From assembly GCA_035934555.1 (NCBI GenBank), contig DASYXT010000003.1, positions 23,695 to 87,694 of the forward strand: a stretch of 64,000 nt of DNA, in the 5' to 3' direction. Under the pieces are notes generated by a model. That model saw nothing but the letters and a program-made list of their open reading frames with translations, did not search any database and was not told where the DNA came from. The position numbers and the translations under genes are program-made. This document shows positions 46,911 through 57,300 of this stretch, in pieces (position 1 is the first letter of the stretch; every line of letters begins with the position of its first letter). This stretch comes from DASYXT01 sp035934555 (GTDB taxonomy: Bacteria; Verrucomicrobiota; Verrucomicrobiia; Limisphaerales; UBA8199).

Positions 46911-49355
46911 TCAGGGGTGCTTTAATTGGATCCAAAACTTACTGCCTTTGCCCAACTGCGACTCGAAGCCGATACTGCCCCCCATCCGCTCCGCGGCTCG
47001 GCGCGCAATCGTTAAGCCGATTCCCGTGCCTTCATAGGCGGTGGAGGGGTAAATCCGCTCGAACATGCGGAAAATGCGGCCGCGCTGGTGCGGGGCGATG
47101 CCGATGCCGTTATCTTCGAAGTAGAGGCGCACTTCAGGACGCGGCAAACGTCCCCCACCCGCCGGCTGACTCTGAGCCACCGCAGCGCTGGCTTCTTCGG
47201 CCCAGATGCGAACGCGCGGGATGGTTCCTGGCGAAACGAATTTTATGGCATTGCTCACCAGGTTGGATATGCACTGCGTGAGGAAAGCCTCGTTTCCCAG
47301 AACCTTCGGCAAAGCGCCCTCGATTTTAACCTCGGCTTTGGGCGGCTGCCAATTCGGATAGGTATCGACGAGGTCCCGCGTGAGCCGGTCCAGGTCCAAC
47401 GGCTCAATGACGATTTGGTCTTTGAGGATCTTGCTGTAGTTGAGCACATCTTGAATCAAGCGGTCCAACCGCTGCGCCGAGGTGGTGATGCGCCGCAAGT
47501 AATCCAGCCCCTGAGGGTCAAGCTGCGCGGCGTGCTCTTCGGAAATTATTCGCGCAAACCCTTGCATTCCGCGCAACGGCGCGCGCATATCATGGGCGAT
47601 GCTATAGGAGAAAGCTTCCAGCTCGCCGACCGTTTCGCGCAACGCGGTGGTGCGTTCCGCCACCATGCTCTCAAGCTTTTCCTGCTGCTGCTTGCGCCCG
47701 GTAATATCATTAAAAACAATGCCAACACGGCGCGCCTCCGCCGGCTCGAGGCGGAAGGCATAAATCTCGTGCCAGCGGTTTAAGGCCGCGGCTCGATTCT
47801 CAAAGCGAGCCGCTTCACCGGTTAACGCAACCTTGCCATAGATATCGAGCCAGTGCTGCTCGTGTGCCGGAACCAGCTCCCGCATCCGCTTGCCTTTGGC
47901 ATCCTTCAGTCCGGTTTTCTGCGCGAAGGCCGGATTGATTTCCAAAAAGCGGTAGTCCACCGGCTTTTGATTTTCGTCGAAAACCATCTCGACAATGCAA
48001 AACCCTTCTTCCATCGAGGTGAACAGCGTTCGGAAGCGCTCCTCGCTTTCGCGCAGGGCTGCCTCGGCCTGCTGCCGTTCGATCGCCAGTGCGACAGTCC
48101 GCGTCAGGATGTCCACCACCCGCTGGTCACGCGCATCCCGGGTTCGGGGCTGCCTGTAATAGTTGGCCAGCGTCCCAATCACCTTGCCACCGGATGAAAC
48201 AATCGGAGTTGACCAGGCGGCCCGGATGCCTAAAGGCGCAGCAAAGTTGGCAAACACGGTCGAGCCCGGGTCCGTTCCGATATCGTGGATGCTTACGGGT
48301 TGATTGCTCAACACCGCCAGGCAACATGGGCCCGCTTGGGAGGCAATCGCCATTCCCTGAGTGGCCCGGCAGTAAGCCTCGGGCAGCCCCGGCGCGATGC
48401 AATCGGTGAAATGCGTTCCTTCCTTGTTGAGCAGGTGGATGGCGGTGACCATGTTCACCGGGGACTGCCTTTCCATCGCGCGCACCACGGCGACAAGCAT
48501 CTCCGAGAGCGGCAGCCCCCGAACCACCATTTCCAAAGCTTCCTTTTGCAACTGCAGGAACTTTTCCGACCGCTTGCGTTCGGTGATGTCTCGGGCAATT
48601 TTCGATGCGCCCACAATCTGGCCGTGCGCATCGGTAAGCGGCGAGATGCTGAGCGAGATATCAAGCAAGGTTCCGTCTTTCCGGCGGCGGATGGTTTCGT
48701 AATGTTCAATCCGTTCTCCGCGCCGGATGCGCTCCAAGATGCCGGGCTCTTCATTGGGCCGGTCAGAGGGAATGAGGATGGTGACTGACTGGCCGATGGC
48801 TTCATCGGCTGTGTAGCCGAACAGCCGTTCGGCGCCGCGATTCCAACTCTTGATGATGCCGTTGAGGTCTTTGCTGATGATCGCATCCTCTGACGACTCG
48901 ACGATGGCTGCTAGTTTGGTTTTGGCCTCCGCGCCCTGCTTGCGCTCAGCAATATCCTCGGTGAATGTCAGGACCGCAGCCTCAACCTGGCGATTGTGTC
49001 CAATATAAGGAGCTATGCGAAGCAGCAACCAATGGCCCCCTTTCCGGATTTCACGTTGGCACGGCGCCCCACGGGCGAGCACCTCCGCGGCAAGATTCTG
49101 AATATCCCCCAATTCGCTTAGCATTTGGACGTTAGATGGCGGCCGGCCAATGTCCGACGCGCGAAGGCCCAGTGCATCTTCGGCGGCCTGGTTAAAATGA
49201 GCGACTTTGCCGTCTTTTCCGACGATGAGAATCGGCTGATCCAGCGTGTTGAGCACCCCGAAAAGCTCAACGTGCACCTTGTCCGTATTGGTTCCGTCGC
49301 TTCCCTCAGCAGCGACAGCCTGGGTCTCCCTTTCGCTAGTGTGGGGTGGCATCAT
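46911..49355 (-). CDS. Multi-PAS/GAF sensor histidine kinase
   Basis: An 814-residue cytoplasmic kinase. PAS 1 is at about 30-125 ('QPILIVGKDGKVAHFNQAA'), PAS 2 at about 150-265 ('AIISKDLNGIIKSWNRGAER', with PAC), GAF at about 285-425 ('AAWSTPIVSSGGKVIGTLAN') and PAS 3 at about 435-560. HisKA carries the phospho-His in 'SYSIAHDMRAPLRGMQGFA'. The HATPase has 'YFEDNGIGIAPHQRGRIF' and 'YEGTGIGLTIARRAAERMGG'. No membrane helix, so the signal is internal; the ligand is unknown. The ATG at 49355 is preferred over a TTG 13 codons upstream. Operon with the receiver downstream. Confidence 0.92.
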   Translation of the reverse strand: MMPPHTSERETQAVAAEGSDGTNTDKVHVELFGVLNTLDQPILIVGKDGKVAHFNQAAEDALGLRASDIGRPPSNVQMLSELGDIQNLAAEVLARGAPCQREIRKGGHWLLLRIAPYIGHNRQVEAAVLTFTEDIAERKQGAEAKTKLAAIVESSEDAIISKDLNGIIKSWNRGAERLFGYTADEAIGQSVTILIPSDRPNEEPGILERIRRGERIEHYETIRRRKDGTLLDISLSISPLTDAHGQIVGASKIARDITERKRSEKFLQLQKEALEMVVRGLPLSEMLVAVVRAMERQSPVNMVTAIHLLNKEGTHFTDCIAPGLPEAYCRATQGMAIASQAGPCCLAVLSNQPVSIHDIGTDPGSTVFANFAAPLGIRAAWSTPIVSSGGKVIGTLANYYRQPRTRDARDQRVVDILTRTVALAIERQQAEAALRESEERFRTLFTSMEEGFCIVEMVFDENQKPVDYRFLEINPAFAQKTGLKDAKGKRMRELVPAHEQHWLDIYGKVALTGEAARFENRAAALNRWHEIYAFRLEPAEARRVGIVFNDITGRKQQQEKLESMVAERTTALRETVGELEAFSYSIAHDMRAPLRGMQGFARIISEEHAAQLDPQGLDYLRRITTSAQRLDRLIQDVLNYSKILKDQIVIEPLDLDRLTRDLVDTYPNWQPPKAEVKIEGALPKVLGNEAFLTQCISNLVSNAIKFVSPGTIPRVRIWAEEASAAVAQSQPAGGGRLPRPEVRLYFEDNGIGIAPHQRGRIFRMFERIYPSTAYEGTGIGLTIARRAAERMGGSIGFESQLGKGSKFWIQLKHP

Positions 49356-49763
49356 GCTCGGGCGCCAAAAGCTCGAAGCGACTCGACGGCACAATACTTC
49401 CCTGCACCTGAGTTGGTTTTTTGTATAGAGTTGTGCTCAAAGTTCATACCAGTTCTTTGAAGCTGAAATCCCCAACAACTTCAGGATACCCGCTCTCGGC
49501 CGAAACGCGGAGAGGACTGCATCGGAGCAGTCGTTAAATTGTAACCGCCAGCACGTTATTGCCAATAGGTATTCTGGTGGGTAAACACCCCATCCAGGTG
49601 ACAACTTTTACGAGTCGGCCCGGATAAGGTGGATGCCAACAGCTACGCTGACGCGGTGGACGGTGACGCTTACCACGATAGGCACCTTTACGCGACGGCC
49701 TGGACGGCGGCAACTACATAAGTCCGTTCACCGGTAAGGAAACGCTTTGCAGCAGGAGCGGGT
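49356..49763. other. Intergenic region between the defence-like operon and the kinase gene
   Basis: About 400 bp without a gene, with the end of the eight-gene operon on one side and the kinase start on the other, both on the minus strand. It must carry the kinase promoter. An AT-rich patch (about 49418-49460) is the likeliest place. No repeat or attachment site was seen. Confidence 0.45.
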
Positions 49764-50108
49764 TTAGGATTTTGGGAACTCGAAAAGGGAAAAGTCGAAC
49801 TTCGATCCGGGCGGGTTCTTTTCGATCAGGTCGGCGCTATGTTGCGGGCAGAAAAAGACTGTTTCCACGCGTTCGTACTGGTCGCGTCCCTGCTGGTTCA
49901 CTGTAATCTCGATCCGGGTTAGCCCTTTCGGGTTGCTGAGTGTTCTGAACTTGCCGTTGCCTTCGACCGCCGGTGGCCGTTGGTTAGGTTTTTCAGGTTT
50001 CAGCCAGATGCGAAACTCCACGGTCTTGCCGTCCAGTTCCTTGGCCGGCCATTTGGATTTGAGCCAGATATGTTGTGGTTGCATGGGGCGTTTGGGTTTG
50101 GCGGTCAT
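49764..50108 (-). CDS. Unknown 114-residue protein, last gene of the defence-like operon
   Basis: A soluble protein rich in Lys, Pro and Arg near the N-terminus, then an apparent small beta-rich fold ('TVEFRIWLKPEKPNQRPPAV', 'LTRIEITVNQQGRDQYERVE', 'TVFFCPQHSADLIE'). No family is recognised. It begins 5 bp after the helicase stop, so it is cotranscribed with it. Confidence 0.6.
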   Translation of the reverse strand: MTAKPKRPMQPQHIWLKSKWPAKELDGKTVEFRIWLKPEKPNQRPPAVEGNGKFRTLSNPKGLTRIEITVNQQGRDQYERVETVFFCPQHSADLIEKNPPGSKFDFSLFEFPKS

Positions 50109-50113
50109 GGCGA

Positions 50114-51316
50114 TCAGAGGAAACTGTCTTCCGGGACGGTTTCCTCGGGTTGGGGCGCCGGGGTGGTGGTGGATTTGGAGGCGAGGACAAAGAGGTCGCC
50201 TTTGGCCTCGGCTTCACGCAGGAGGGCCACTTCCTTTAGTTCATACCCGCGTACCGTGCTGAGGTAAACCCATTGCGTTGCCCTGGTGATGCCGACCAGC
50301 AGCAGGCGATGGCGGCGCAGGCCGGTGACGCGTTGGAAGTTGGTTTCCACCAGTTTGGGGAGGATGACGCAATCGAACGTGAGGCCCTTGGCGCTGTGGT
50401 ACGTGGCGATCTTCGGGGTGAGGGAGTTGAAATCGGCGGGTTGTGAGCCGCCGCGTGGTGGCGTGGCTTTTTCGACGGGCACGCCGCGATCGGCGAGGCG
50501 GCCGGCGACGCCGTAGAGGTCGCGGTTCGTCGGCACGATGATGCAGACCTTGTGATTGAGGCGCATTTGCTCGCGGAGAATCACGGCTATTTGATCAATC
50601 TCGTCATCTCAATCGGACGCCACGTAGAAACAGGGTTTCTGACGGTCCTTGGCGGTATAGTTGAGGCCGTCGAAGTGGTTGCCGAAGTAGGAGGCGAGTT
50701 TGGCAACATCGGGCGAGTTGCGGTAGGCCGGGAGCAGCGAGGCGGTTTGCTGGGCCGCGCCCAGGCTGGTCAGGATTTCGGCTTCGCCTAGGCCGCCCTC
50801 GAAAATCTGCTGGCGGGCGTCGGCGAAGACGGAGACATGGGGCACGGCGGCGCGGAGGATCTGGTAGGCGTAGGTGTCGAGGTCCTGGCCTTCGTCCACC
50901 ATCGCGAAGTCGAGCAAGCGGACGGGAGACTTCTGGACGGTGGCGGCGACACCGCGCCGGATGGCCTGGTAATCGAGACCCTTGGCCGGGGCGGGGGCTT
51001 TGGGCTTACGGCCGCCGATGAGGGATTCCCAGAGGCCGCCGCACCAGTCGTCAAAGGTCTGGACCGCGCTGGTGGGGATGGCGAGGTAATCGAGGGATTG
51101 GCGGATGAACTGGCTGAGGACGTTGGTGAAGACGAAAATGCAGTAGCGATCGGGCGGGGTTTGGGCGCGGTCGCGGAGCCAGCGGGCGCGGTGCAAAAGG
51201 ACCTGGGTTTTGCCGGAGCCAGGCGGGCCTAAGACAAGGTGGTGGCGGTCGGGGCGCAGCTCGACGACGGCCCGTTGTTCGCGGGTGAGCTGCGAGTCAT
51301 GGAGCAGGAAAGGCAT
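50114..51316 (-). pseudogene. UvrD-like superfamily 1 helicase interrupted by one in-frame TGA
   Basis: 401 codons, ATG at 51316 (4 bp after the Hsp70 stop). Motif I is 'VLGPPGSGKTQVLLHRARWL' (K36), motif II 'VDEGQDLD', and an SF1-type 'QIFEGG' and 'PAYRNSPDVAKLA' follow. Codon 236 (50611-50609) is TGA. The same frame then continues with normal protein (DDEIDQIAVILREQ...) into motif V 'SAKGLTFDCVILPKLVE' and motif VI 'LLLVGITRATQWVYL'. One substitution at codon 236 would explain it; a sequencing error or readthrough is also possible. At about 400 codons it is short for UvrD/Rep and lacks large 1B/2B inserts. If the stop is real, the product loses motifs V and VI. Confidence 0.8.
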
Positions 51317-51320
51317 GGCG

Positions 51321-53753
51321 TCAGCCGGTGTATTCGGGTTCCTGGGCGGGGCTATCGGTAGCGTCGGCGGTGGTCTTCTTGGCGGAGCGGAATTGCCTGA
51401 TGGCTTTGAGGTCCGCCTCGCGGTTAAGGATGGAGGCGCCAGACTCGAACCAACCCTGTTGCCAGGTGGGCAACTCGGGGATGGGCGGGAACAGGCCCAT
51501 GCCGGTTTCGGCGGCCTGGGTGGCGGCTTCCTTTTTGCCCATCGCCTGGAGGATGCGGGCCTTGAGGATGAGGTAAGCACCGTCGGACGGCTCGCGGACG
51601 ATGGCTTCGTCGAGCTTTTCGAGGGCGACATCGTACCGCTTTTGGCGGTAGCAATGCAGCGCCCAGTTGAAGAAAGGGGCACTCCAGGTCGAGACGCGGA
51701 CGGCTTCCTTGTAGCAAGTTTCCATGCGGTTGAAGTCGCCGATTTCCTCGTAATTGAGGCCCTGGAGATTGAGGATGAGTTCGTCCGGCTCGCCCGCGAC
51801 GCGGGCGGCGGATTTGAGGACTTCGGCGGCTTTCTCCAACATGCGGATTTCGCGGTAGAGACTGGCGAGGCGGAGCAGCTGGCGGGTGTGGCGTTTGCCG
51901 AGCGGGCCGGCGTCGCGGAGTTCCTCCTCGATTTCCTCGATTTCGACGCGGGCGGCGCCGGGGTTGGCGACGTTGACCAGCGGATTTTCGACACTGGACT
52001 CGGCGCGGTTGTCCGGGGCGCGCTGCAAGGCGAGGGCGCACTCGAAACAGCGGGCGGCGGTGAAACGGTATTGGAGCAGGAGCGGCTCGCCTGCGAGCGA
52101 CTTGTCCATTTGGACCGGCATGTGCAGGACGGTTTGCTCGTCGGGCAGAGTGACGATTTCGACCTTGAGCAAGCCGTTGAACTGCTTGGGCGTGACCAGG
52201 CCGGGCTTGGTGGCCCAGGAGCCATCGGCGGGGAATGGGATGGGGACACCGGCGTCAATGAGCGTGATGGGGCTGCGGCCCCGGACGCGCAGGGCGATGG
52301 CGTCAGAAGTGACGGGGCGGACAAGGGGCTGGCCGGTGGCTTCAAGCCAGGCGGCGCTCCAGGCCGCGCCGCGGGCGATGGCGGTTTGGGCGGCGGTGGA
52401 ATCGGGGAAAGAGAGGACCTTGGCCGCCGGGAAGTATTTTTCGACGGCCCACTGGACTTGGGGGACAAGGGAGCTGCCGCCGGCCATGAGAACGAAGTGA
52501 ACATCGGCGACGGTCAGGCGGGCGCGTTCCATCGCATCGGAAATGGGGGCGAAGATGGAGAGGGTCTGGCAGAAATCGGTCTGGCGGACGTGGAGCAGTT
52601 CGGTACTGAGGAACGGCTCGAGGATTTCTTCCCATTTGGCGGCGGTGAGGCGCGGCTCGGCCAGGAGGTATTCGGTTTCGCCTACGCGGACGGCGGTGGC
52701 CATTTGTTTGGCGGCGATGGTGGTCTTGTCGGCGCTTTGGTAGCGCCCGTGAAGATGAAGCTGGGCGACTTCGCGGCAGAGGCCCTCTTTGAGGGCTTCG
52801 GCGCAACCACGCAAGGCGGGTTCAAGAATGCGTTTGCGGTCGCCCCACTCGAAATGCCGGGCGGGCAGGTTGTTTTCCTTGAGCAGGGCGGGAATCAAAA
52901 CCTCGTGGATGATGGCGGCATCGAAGTCTGAGCCGCCCAAACGGTGGTAGCGGGAGACGGCTTTGGCTTCGATGTCCACGCCGGTCTGGGCGCCGCGCGG
53001 TTTCAAACGGGCCGCGAATACATCGCACGTTCCGCCGCCAAAGTCGAAAACGACGATGTTCGCCGCCTTGGTCGTAAACTCCGGCTCGGCAAAGGTGAAC
53101 AGGTAGTCGGTGAGAGCGGCGAGCGGTTCGTCCAGCAGGTCGTAATCGGTAAGGGAGAGACCGGCGAGAGTGGCGGCTTCCAGGGTGTCGGCGCGCTGGT
53201 TGAGTTGGAAAGAGGCGGGGACGGTCACGACCGTCCTGGCCGCCGCGTGGCCGGAAACTTTGCGGGCGCCCTGGGCGAGAAAACGGAGGACGTGGCCGGC
53301 AATCTTGCGGGCGTGGTCATAGTCCTCGGGGGCGCGGTGGTAACGCTTCCGCAAGCCGATTTCGTTTTTGGTATCGTGGAACAGGTTTTTCTCGGGACTG
53401 AGGCCGTAGTCGCGGGGCAGCGAGCGCATTCGCTTGGCGCCTTCGCCGATCCAGGACTTGGCCGATTTGTCTATCGCCACGACAGAGGGGACCAGGCTGC
53501 CAAAGAACGGCCCGGAAGGGGTGATTTGTTCGATGGAGATGCACTCGCAAAGCAACTCTGGCGTGCCGGCGAGGTCGAGCGGTAGTTGCACTTGGGCCAC
53601 CGTTGAATTGGTGGTGCCGAGGTCTATGCCTAGTACCCGCTTCGGCGGTGATGCGGCGGAAGCTTGGGCAAGTTGTTCGAGCAGTTTCATAATCTGTTTG
53701 GTGTCCTTGGCCTCTGTTGGGCTGGTTGAGGGGGGGGTTGCGGCTACCTCCAC
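51321..53753 (-). CDS. Hsp70/DnaK-family protein with C-terminal TPR region
   Basis: An 810-residue atypical Hsp70. After a 40-residue extension, the ATPase domain has 'GIDLGTTNST' (42-51, phosphate 1), 'VVTVPASFQLNQRADTLEAA', 'DLLDEPLAALTDYLF', 'VFDFGGGTCDVFAARL' (phosphate 2) and 'LMAGGSSLVPQVQWAVEKYF' (adenosine loop). A beta-rich segment resembling a substrate-binding domain follows ('GVPIPFPADGSW' onward). The lid is replaced by tetratricopeptide-like repeats (about 650-790: 'LASLYREIRMLEKAAEVLKS', 'FNWALHCYRQKRYDVALEKL', 'AYLILKARILQAMGKKEAAT'). It is not the housekeeping DnaK. Its place between a methyltransferase and a helicase suggests a dedicated chaperone or ATP-dependent switch. 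Confidence 0.87.
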   Translation of the reverse strand: MEVAATPPSTSPTEAKDTKQIMKLLEQLAQASAASPPKRVLGIDLGTTNSTVAQVQLPLDLAGTPELLCECISIEQITPSGPFFGSLVPSVVAIDKSAKSWIGEGAKRMRSLPRDYGLSPEKNLFHDTKNEIGLRKRYHRAPEDYDHARKIAGHVLRFLAQGARKVSGHAAARTVVTVPASFQLNQRADTLEAATLAGLSLTDYDLLDEPLAALTDYLFTFAEPEFTTKAANIVVFDFGGGTCDVFAARLKPRGAQTGVDIEAKAVSRYHRLGGSDFDAAIIHEVLIPALLKENNLPARHFEWGDRKRILEPALRGCAEALKEGLCREVAQLHLHGRYQSADKTTIAAKQMATAVRVGETEYLLAEPRLTAAKWEEILEPFLSTELLHVRQTDFCQTLSIFAPISDAMERARLTVADVHFVLMAGGSSLVPQVQWAVEKYFPAAKVLSFPDSTAAQTAIARGAAWSAAWLEATGQPLVRPVTSDAIALRVRGRSPITLIDAGVPIPFPADGSWATKPGLVTPKQFNGLLKVEIVTLPDEQTVLHMPVQMDKSLAGEPLLLQYRFTAARCFECALALQRAPDNRAESSVENPLVNVANPGAARVEIEEIEEELRDAGPLGKRHTRQLLRLASLYREIRMLEKAAEVLKSAARVAGEPDELILNLQGLNYEEIGDFNRMETCYKEAVRVSTWSAPFFNWALHCYRQKRYDVALEKLDEAIVREPSDGAYLILKARILQAMGKKEAATQAAETGMGLFPPIPELPTWQQGWFESGASILNREADLKAIRQFRSAKKTTADATDSPAQEPEYTG

Positions 53754-53781
53754 AATTTGGAGTTTGTCCGTGGTGGGGGCA

Positions 53782-54342
53782 TTATTTGCGTGGCTGGTCT
53801 TGTTCTGCGGCCCACTGCTGGGCTGCTCTCTCGGCGTCGGCTTCGGAGAAACCCAGCGTTCGCATCATGTCACGCTTCATTTGGTCAACGGCAAACTGAC
53901 GGCTGAGTTCGCGGGTGGTCAGGGGCGTGATGTTGCCCTGGTCATCTTCGCGTAGGAAGGTGAAGACAAAGAGGGGTTCCTGCGGGATGCGCTGCGGGGT
54001 GTGCCTTTCGGTGAGGAAATCAGGTATGGGCGGCAGTTGGGTATCGAGGAACTGGAAAACACCCTCGAACGTGTCCGCGACATTGTCGCGGATGATCTGC
54101 GGGGGCGCCATGCCCTCGCGCTTTTGCTGGCCGTCGGTAACGGTAAAGCGCTTGGGCAGGGGGTGGCGCTTGGCGGTCAGGTGATCGGTGGGGGCCAACT
54201 GCTGCAGGACGGCGAGTTTGTCCTCGTCCCGGCCTGGGAGCGCGTAAGCTTTGCCGGCAAGGGCATAGACCATGCAGGAGCTTTCATCAATGTAAGCCCA
54301 GAGGTTTAGGGCCAGATCGCTGGTGGTGGGGTCTGTCTTCAC
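53782..54342 (-). CDS. Unknown 186-residue protein of the defence-like operon
   Basis: A soluble protein with no recognised domain. It opens 'LALNLWAYIDESSCMVYALA', has a middle with 'FEGVFQFLDTQLPPIPDFLT', and a helical, charged C-terminus ('RQFAVDQMKRDMMRTLGFSE'). It lies 10 bp after the methyltransferase and 28 bp before the Hsp70 gene. It may be a partner of the Hsp70 or a specificity factor; this is inference from position alone. Confidence 0.65.
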   Translation of the reverse strand: MKTDPTTSDLALNLWAYIDESSCMVYALAGKAYALPGRDEDKLAVLQQLAPTDHLTAKRHPLPKRFTVTDGQQKREGMAPPQIIRDNVADTFEGVFQFLDTQLPPIPDFLTERHTPQRIPQEPLFVFTFLREDDQGNITPLTTRELSRQFAVDQMKRDMMRTLGFSEADAERAAQQWAAEQDQPRK

Positions 54343-54352
54343 AGCTAGATCT

Positions 54353-57300
54353 TTATTTGTCGGGGCCTTCCACGATTATGATTTCGTCTTTGGTCAGGCC
54401 GTAGAGGCGATAGACGCGGTCGTTGATTTCGGACTCCCACGGATCGCAATTTGCGCCGTGCGCCGCCAAGCATTTCTCGACCAGCGACTCGATTGCGGCG
54501 CGGTCCGTCTTGCTCGCGTCGGGGATGGGGATTTGCTCCACGTATTGTGTCCAGAATCTTAGGTAGCCGCCGCGAATCTGGGCGCTCAGATGAATATAGA
54601 AGTGTTGAACGGCGGCCGAGTTCAGGATACCAAGCAGGTACATGCTGTCGCTGCCGATGCAGTAGGCCGTATTGCTGAAGAAGGCTCCATTTGGGTCGTA
54701 AGCAAAACGCACGTCGGGGGCGATGTCGGGAAAAATTATTTTCGGCTGGGAATAGGTTGTTGTGAATTTTTCCTGGGGCTGCTGTAGTTCGTACCACGCC
54801 TGTTCTGTGGCGCGTTGCTCTAGCTTTTTGCGGAACTGGGCGAGATGACTGGTGACGGCGTCCAGCCCGTCGGTGTTCGCGCCGTGCGGCAGATAGAGCA
54901 TCCATTGATCCGGGCGCTCGCACGCCCATCGGCGGACGTGCTTACCACCCAGGTATGGCTTGATGATCTTGTCGGCGGCGCGTGACTCAGCCAAGATTTG
55001 GAGGCGCTGTGCCCCGCTGATGATGAAGGCCTCGTTGCACCCTGACACGATCCCCCTAAAGATTCTGCCTTGCACAAACTTACCGAGTGGCGCTCCGGCC
55101 TGTCTAATTTTGCTCAGGAGATCCAGGATGGCCTGGGACTCAAGCCTCCAGGCAAAACCAGCCTGGGGGAGCGGTGTCATGGGCATCTCTGTGAAATGGG
55201 CAAGTTGGTCGTCGGTCCTGACGTTGAGAGTGAGTATCGAGCGCTTTGTGTCTGGATCGCGGTTTCGCGCGACAACTATGCAGGGATAGGTGACGGCTTC
55301 GAAGATTGGCAGGTCGCCGAAGTCGATCACGGCGCGGAGTTCAGTGGTCTTGGCGAGAAACTGGCGCAGGGGCTCGCCGTATCCGGCGCGGAAAAATTTG
55401 TTCGAGCTTATGAATGACAGGACCCCGCCTTGGCATAGTAGCTGGGCGGCGCGGGCGTAGAAATAGCAATAGAGGTCTGCTCGGTCTGAGTGGACCTGGG
55501 GGTAGCGCGTGCGCAGCTCCGGCTTGATGGCCTTGAAGAGCTCCATGCGCACGTACGGTGGGTTCGCGAGCACGAGGCCGAACCCGCCTGGGTGGCCTGG
55601 CTCTGGCTGCGGCGGCTCCGGCTCTCCGGCCAAGAGATCGTCACCGGTTCGGGCGTGGCCGGTGGCGGTCCGGTGGAACACTTCGGCGAAGTCCAGTTGC
55701 CAAACGAAAGTGGGCTTTTGAGGGTCCTCGAACCGATCGCGGATGCGCTCAAGGGCCTCGTCTTGCTGGGCCGCGCGCATTTTCCTGGCGTCGTGGATTT
55801 GCGCCGCGATGAACGCGATTTCCTTCAAGCCGTGGCCGAGCTCGGCCACCCGGGCGGCGGCTTCCGGGGTGAGGGCCATGCCGAAGCCTGCGGCGTCGGT
55901 GCGGGCTCGGGTCAGCTCGATTTTCGCAAGCTCGGTGAGCGAGCCGTAGATGTCGAAGCGAAGTTTGCGTTTTGCGGCGGCGGTGCGGGCTTTGAAAAAC
56001 TCGCGCTTTGCGCCGGTCAGTTTGGAAAGCGGCATGGCCGCCCCGGTCTCCTGGGAGAGTTGGCCCAATTCGACAGGCTCGCCGTGGATGTAGTCCACGA
56101 GCGAGTTGGCTCGGCGGATTTTGAAATCGAGGTTGGGCAGGGGGGTAATCTTCTTGAGCGCGTCGCGGAAGGCTTTGGCGGAGCAACTGTCAACGTCGGC
56201 CTCCAGCGGGTGATCGACCATAAGGCTGAGCCAGAGTCGGAGCTTGCAAATTTCAATGGCGCGTTCCTGAATGTCCACACCATAGAGGCAGCGCTCAATG
56301 ATGCGCGCTTTGGTTTCGTAGAGCCAATGGCTATCCGTTTCGACCGGGTCCTTGCCGCGCGAGCGGGTTTCGCAAAGGCGGCGGAGATTCAGGAGTTCGT
56401 GCAACAGGCCAACAGGGAAAGCGCCGGAGCCAACGGCGAGGTCGCACGCCCGGAATTCGTCGAGCCGATCGAGGATGGCGCGGGCTTCCTCCGGGGTGAG
56501 GCAGGCGTCCAGGGTGGCGCGTTCGGTGGGGTCAATGCCGTCAGAGGCATCGAGGGCGAGGAGTTTTTCGAGGCGTTGCGGCCAGTCGGCGGCGCTTGCC
56601 TGGGCGGGCGGGAACTGCTCAAGCCAACCGCGCAAACCTTCGCGGCAGAGGTAGTGAACGATTGGGCGCGGGGTGTAGAAGCTGCCGGTGTCGTGGCGCG
56701 ACGTTTTTCCGCCGGTGTCGGACTGCTCAAGCTGTAGTACCAGCGATTCGAAGACTTTGCCAAGCATTTCGGGGTCAATGGCAACCTCGACGCTGAGGGG
56801 GCTGTCCTCGCGGACGGTGAAATTGTACGCCTCCAGCAGGTCGGCAAAGACGTGCTGGAAAACGTCGTTGCCGATTTTCAGGGAATAGCTTCGCCGGGCG
56901 GCCTCGCCGCGCTGCTCGGCGCCGTATTCGTCAACGAACAGGCCGCCGTTGAGAAACGGCAGGTCGTGACCGGGGATGTCGGCTTCGCCGCCTTCGGTGG
57001 CCAGCTTGATGAAAAGGGGCTTTAGGAATTGCTGGTGAAACGTGATGCCGTCGGGGCGTTTCTGTGCGTGCTCCCGGAAGTTGCGAAAGAGGTAGTCGCG
57101 CTGGCGGTTAAGCCAGCCTTTGCGCTGGACAAAGCAGAGGAACAGGAGCCGGTTAAGGAGCGTTTGGGCTTCGCGCTCGGCCAGGGCGGCGTCGGTATTG
57201 GGGTTGCGCTGGCGGATGTCAGCGGCGACACGCTGAAAGACGTTCCGGTAGTCGGTGAAAAACTCCTTGTTGAGTTTGTCCACGTTGAAGGCTTCGACCA

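Noticed and set aside
51210..52931. A 573-codon plus-strand frame opposite the Hsp70 gene
   Set aside because: Antisense shadow; the Hsp70 motifs on the minus strand are unambiguous.
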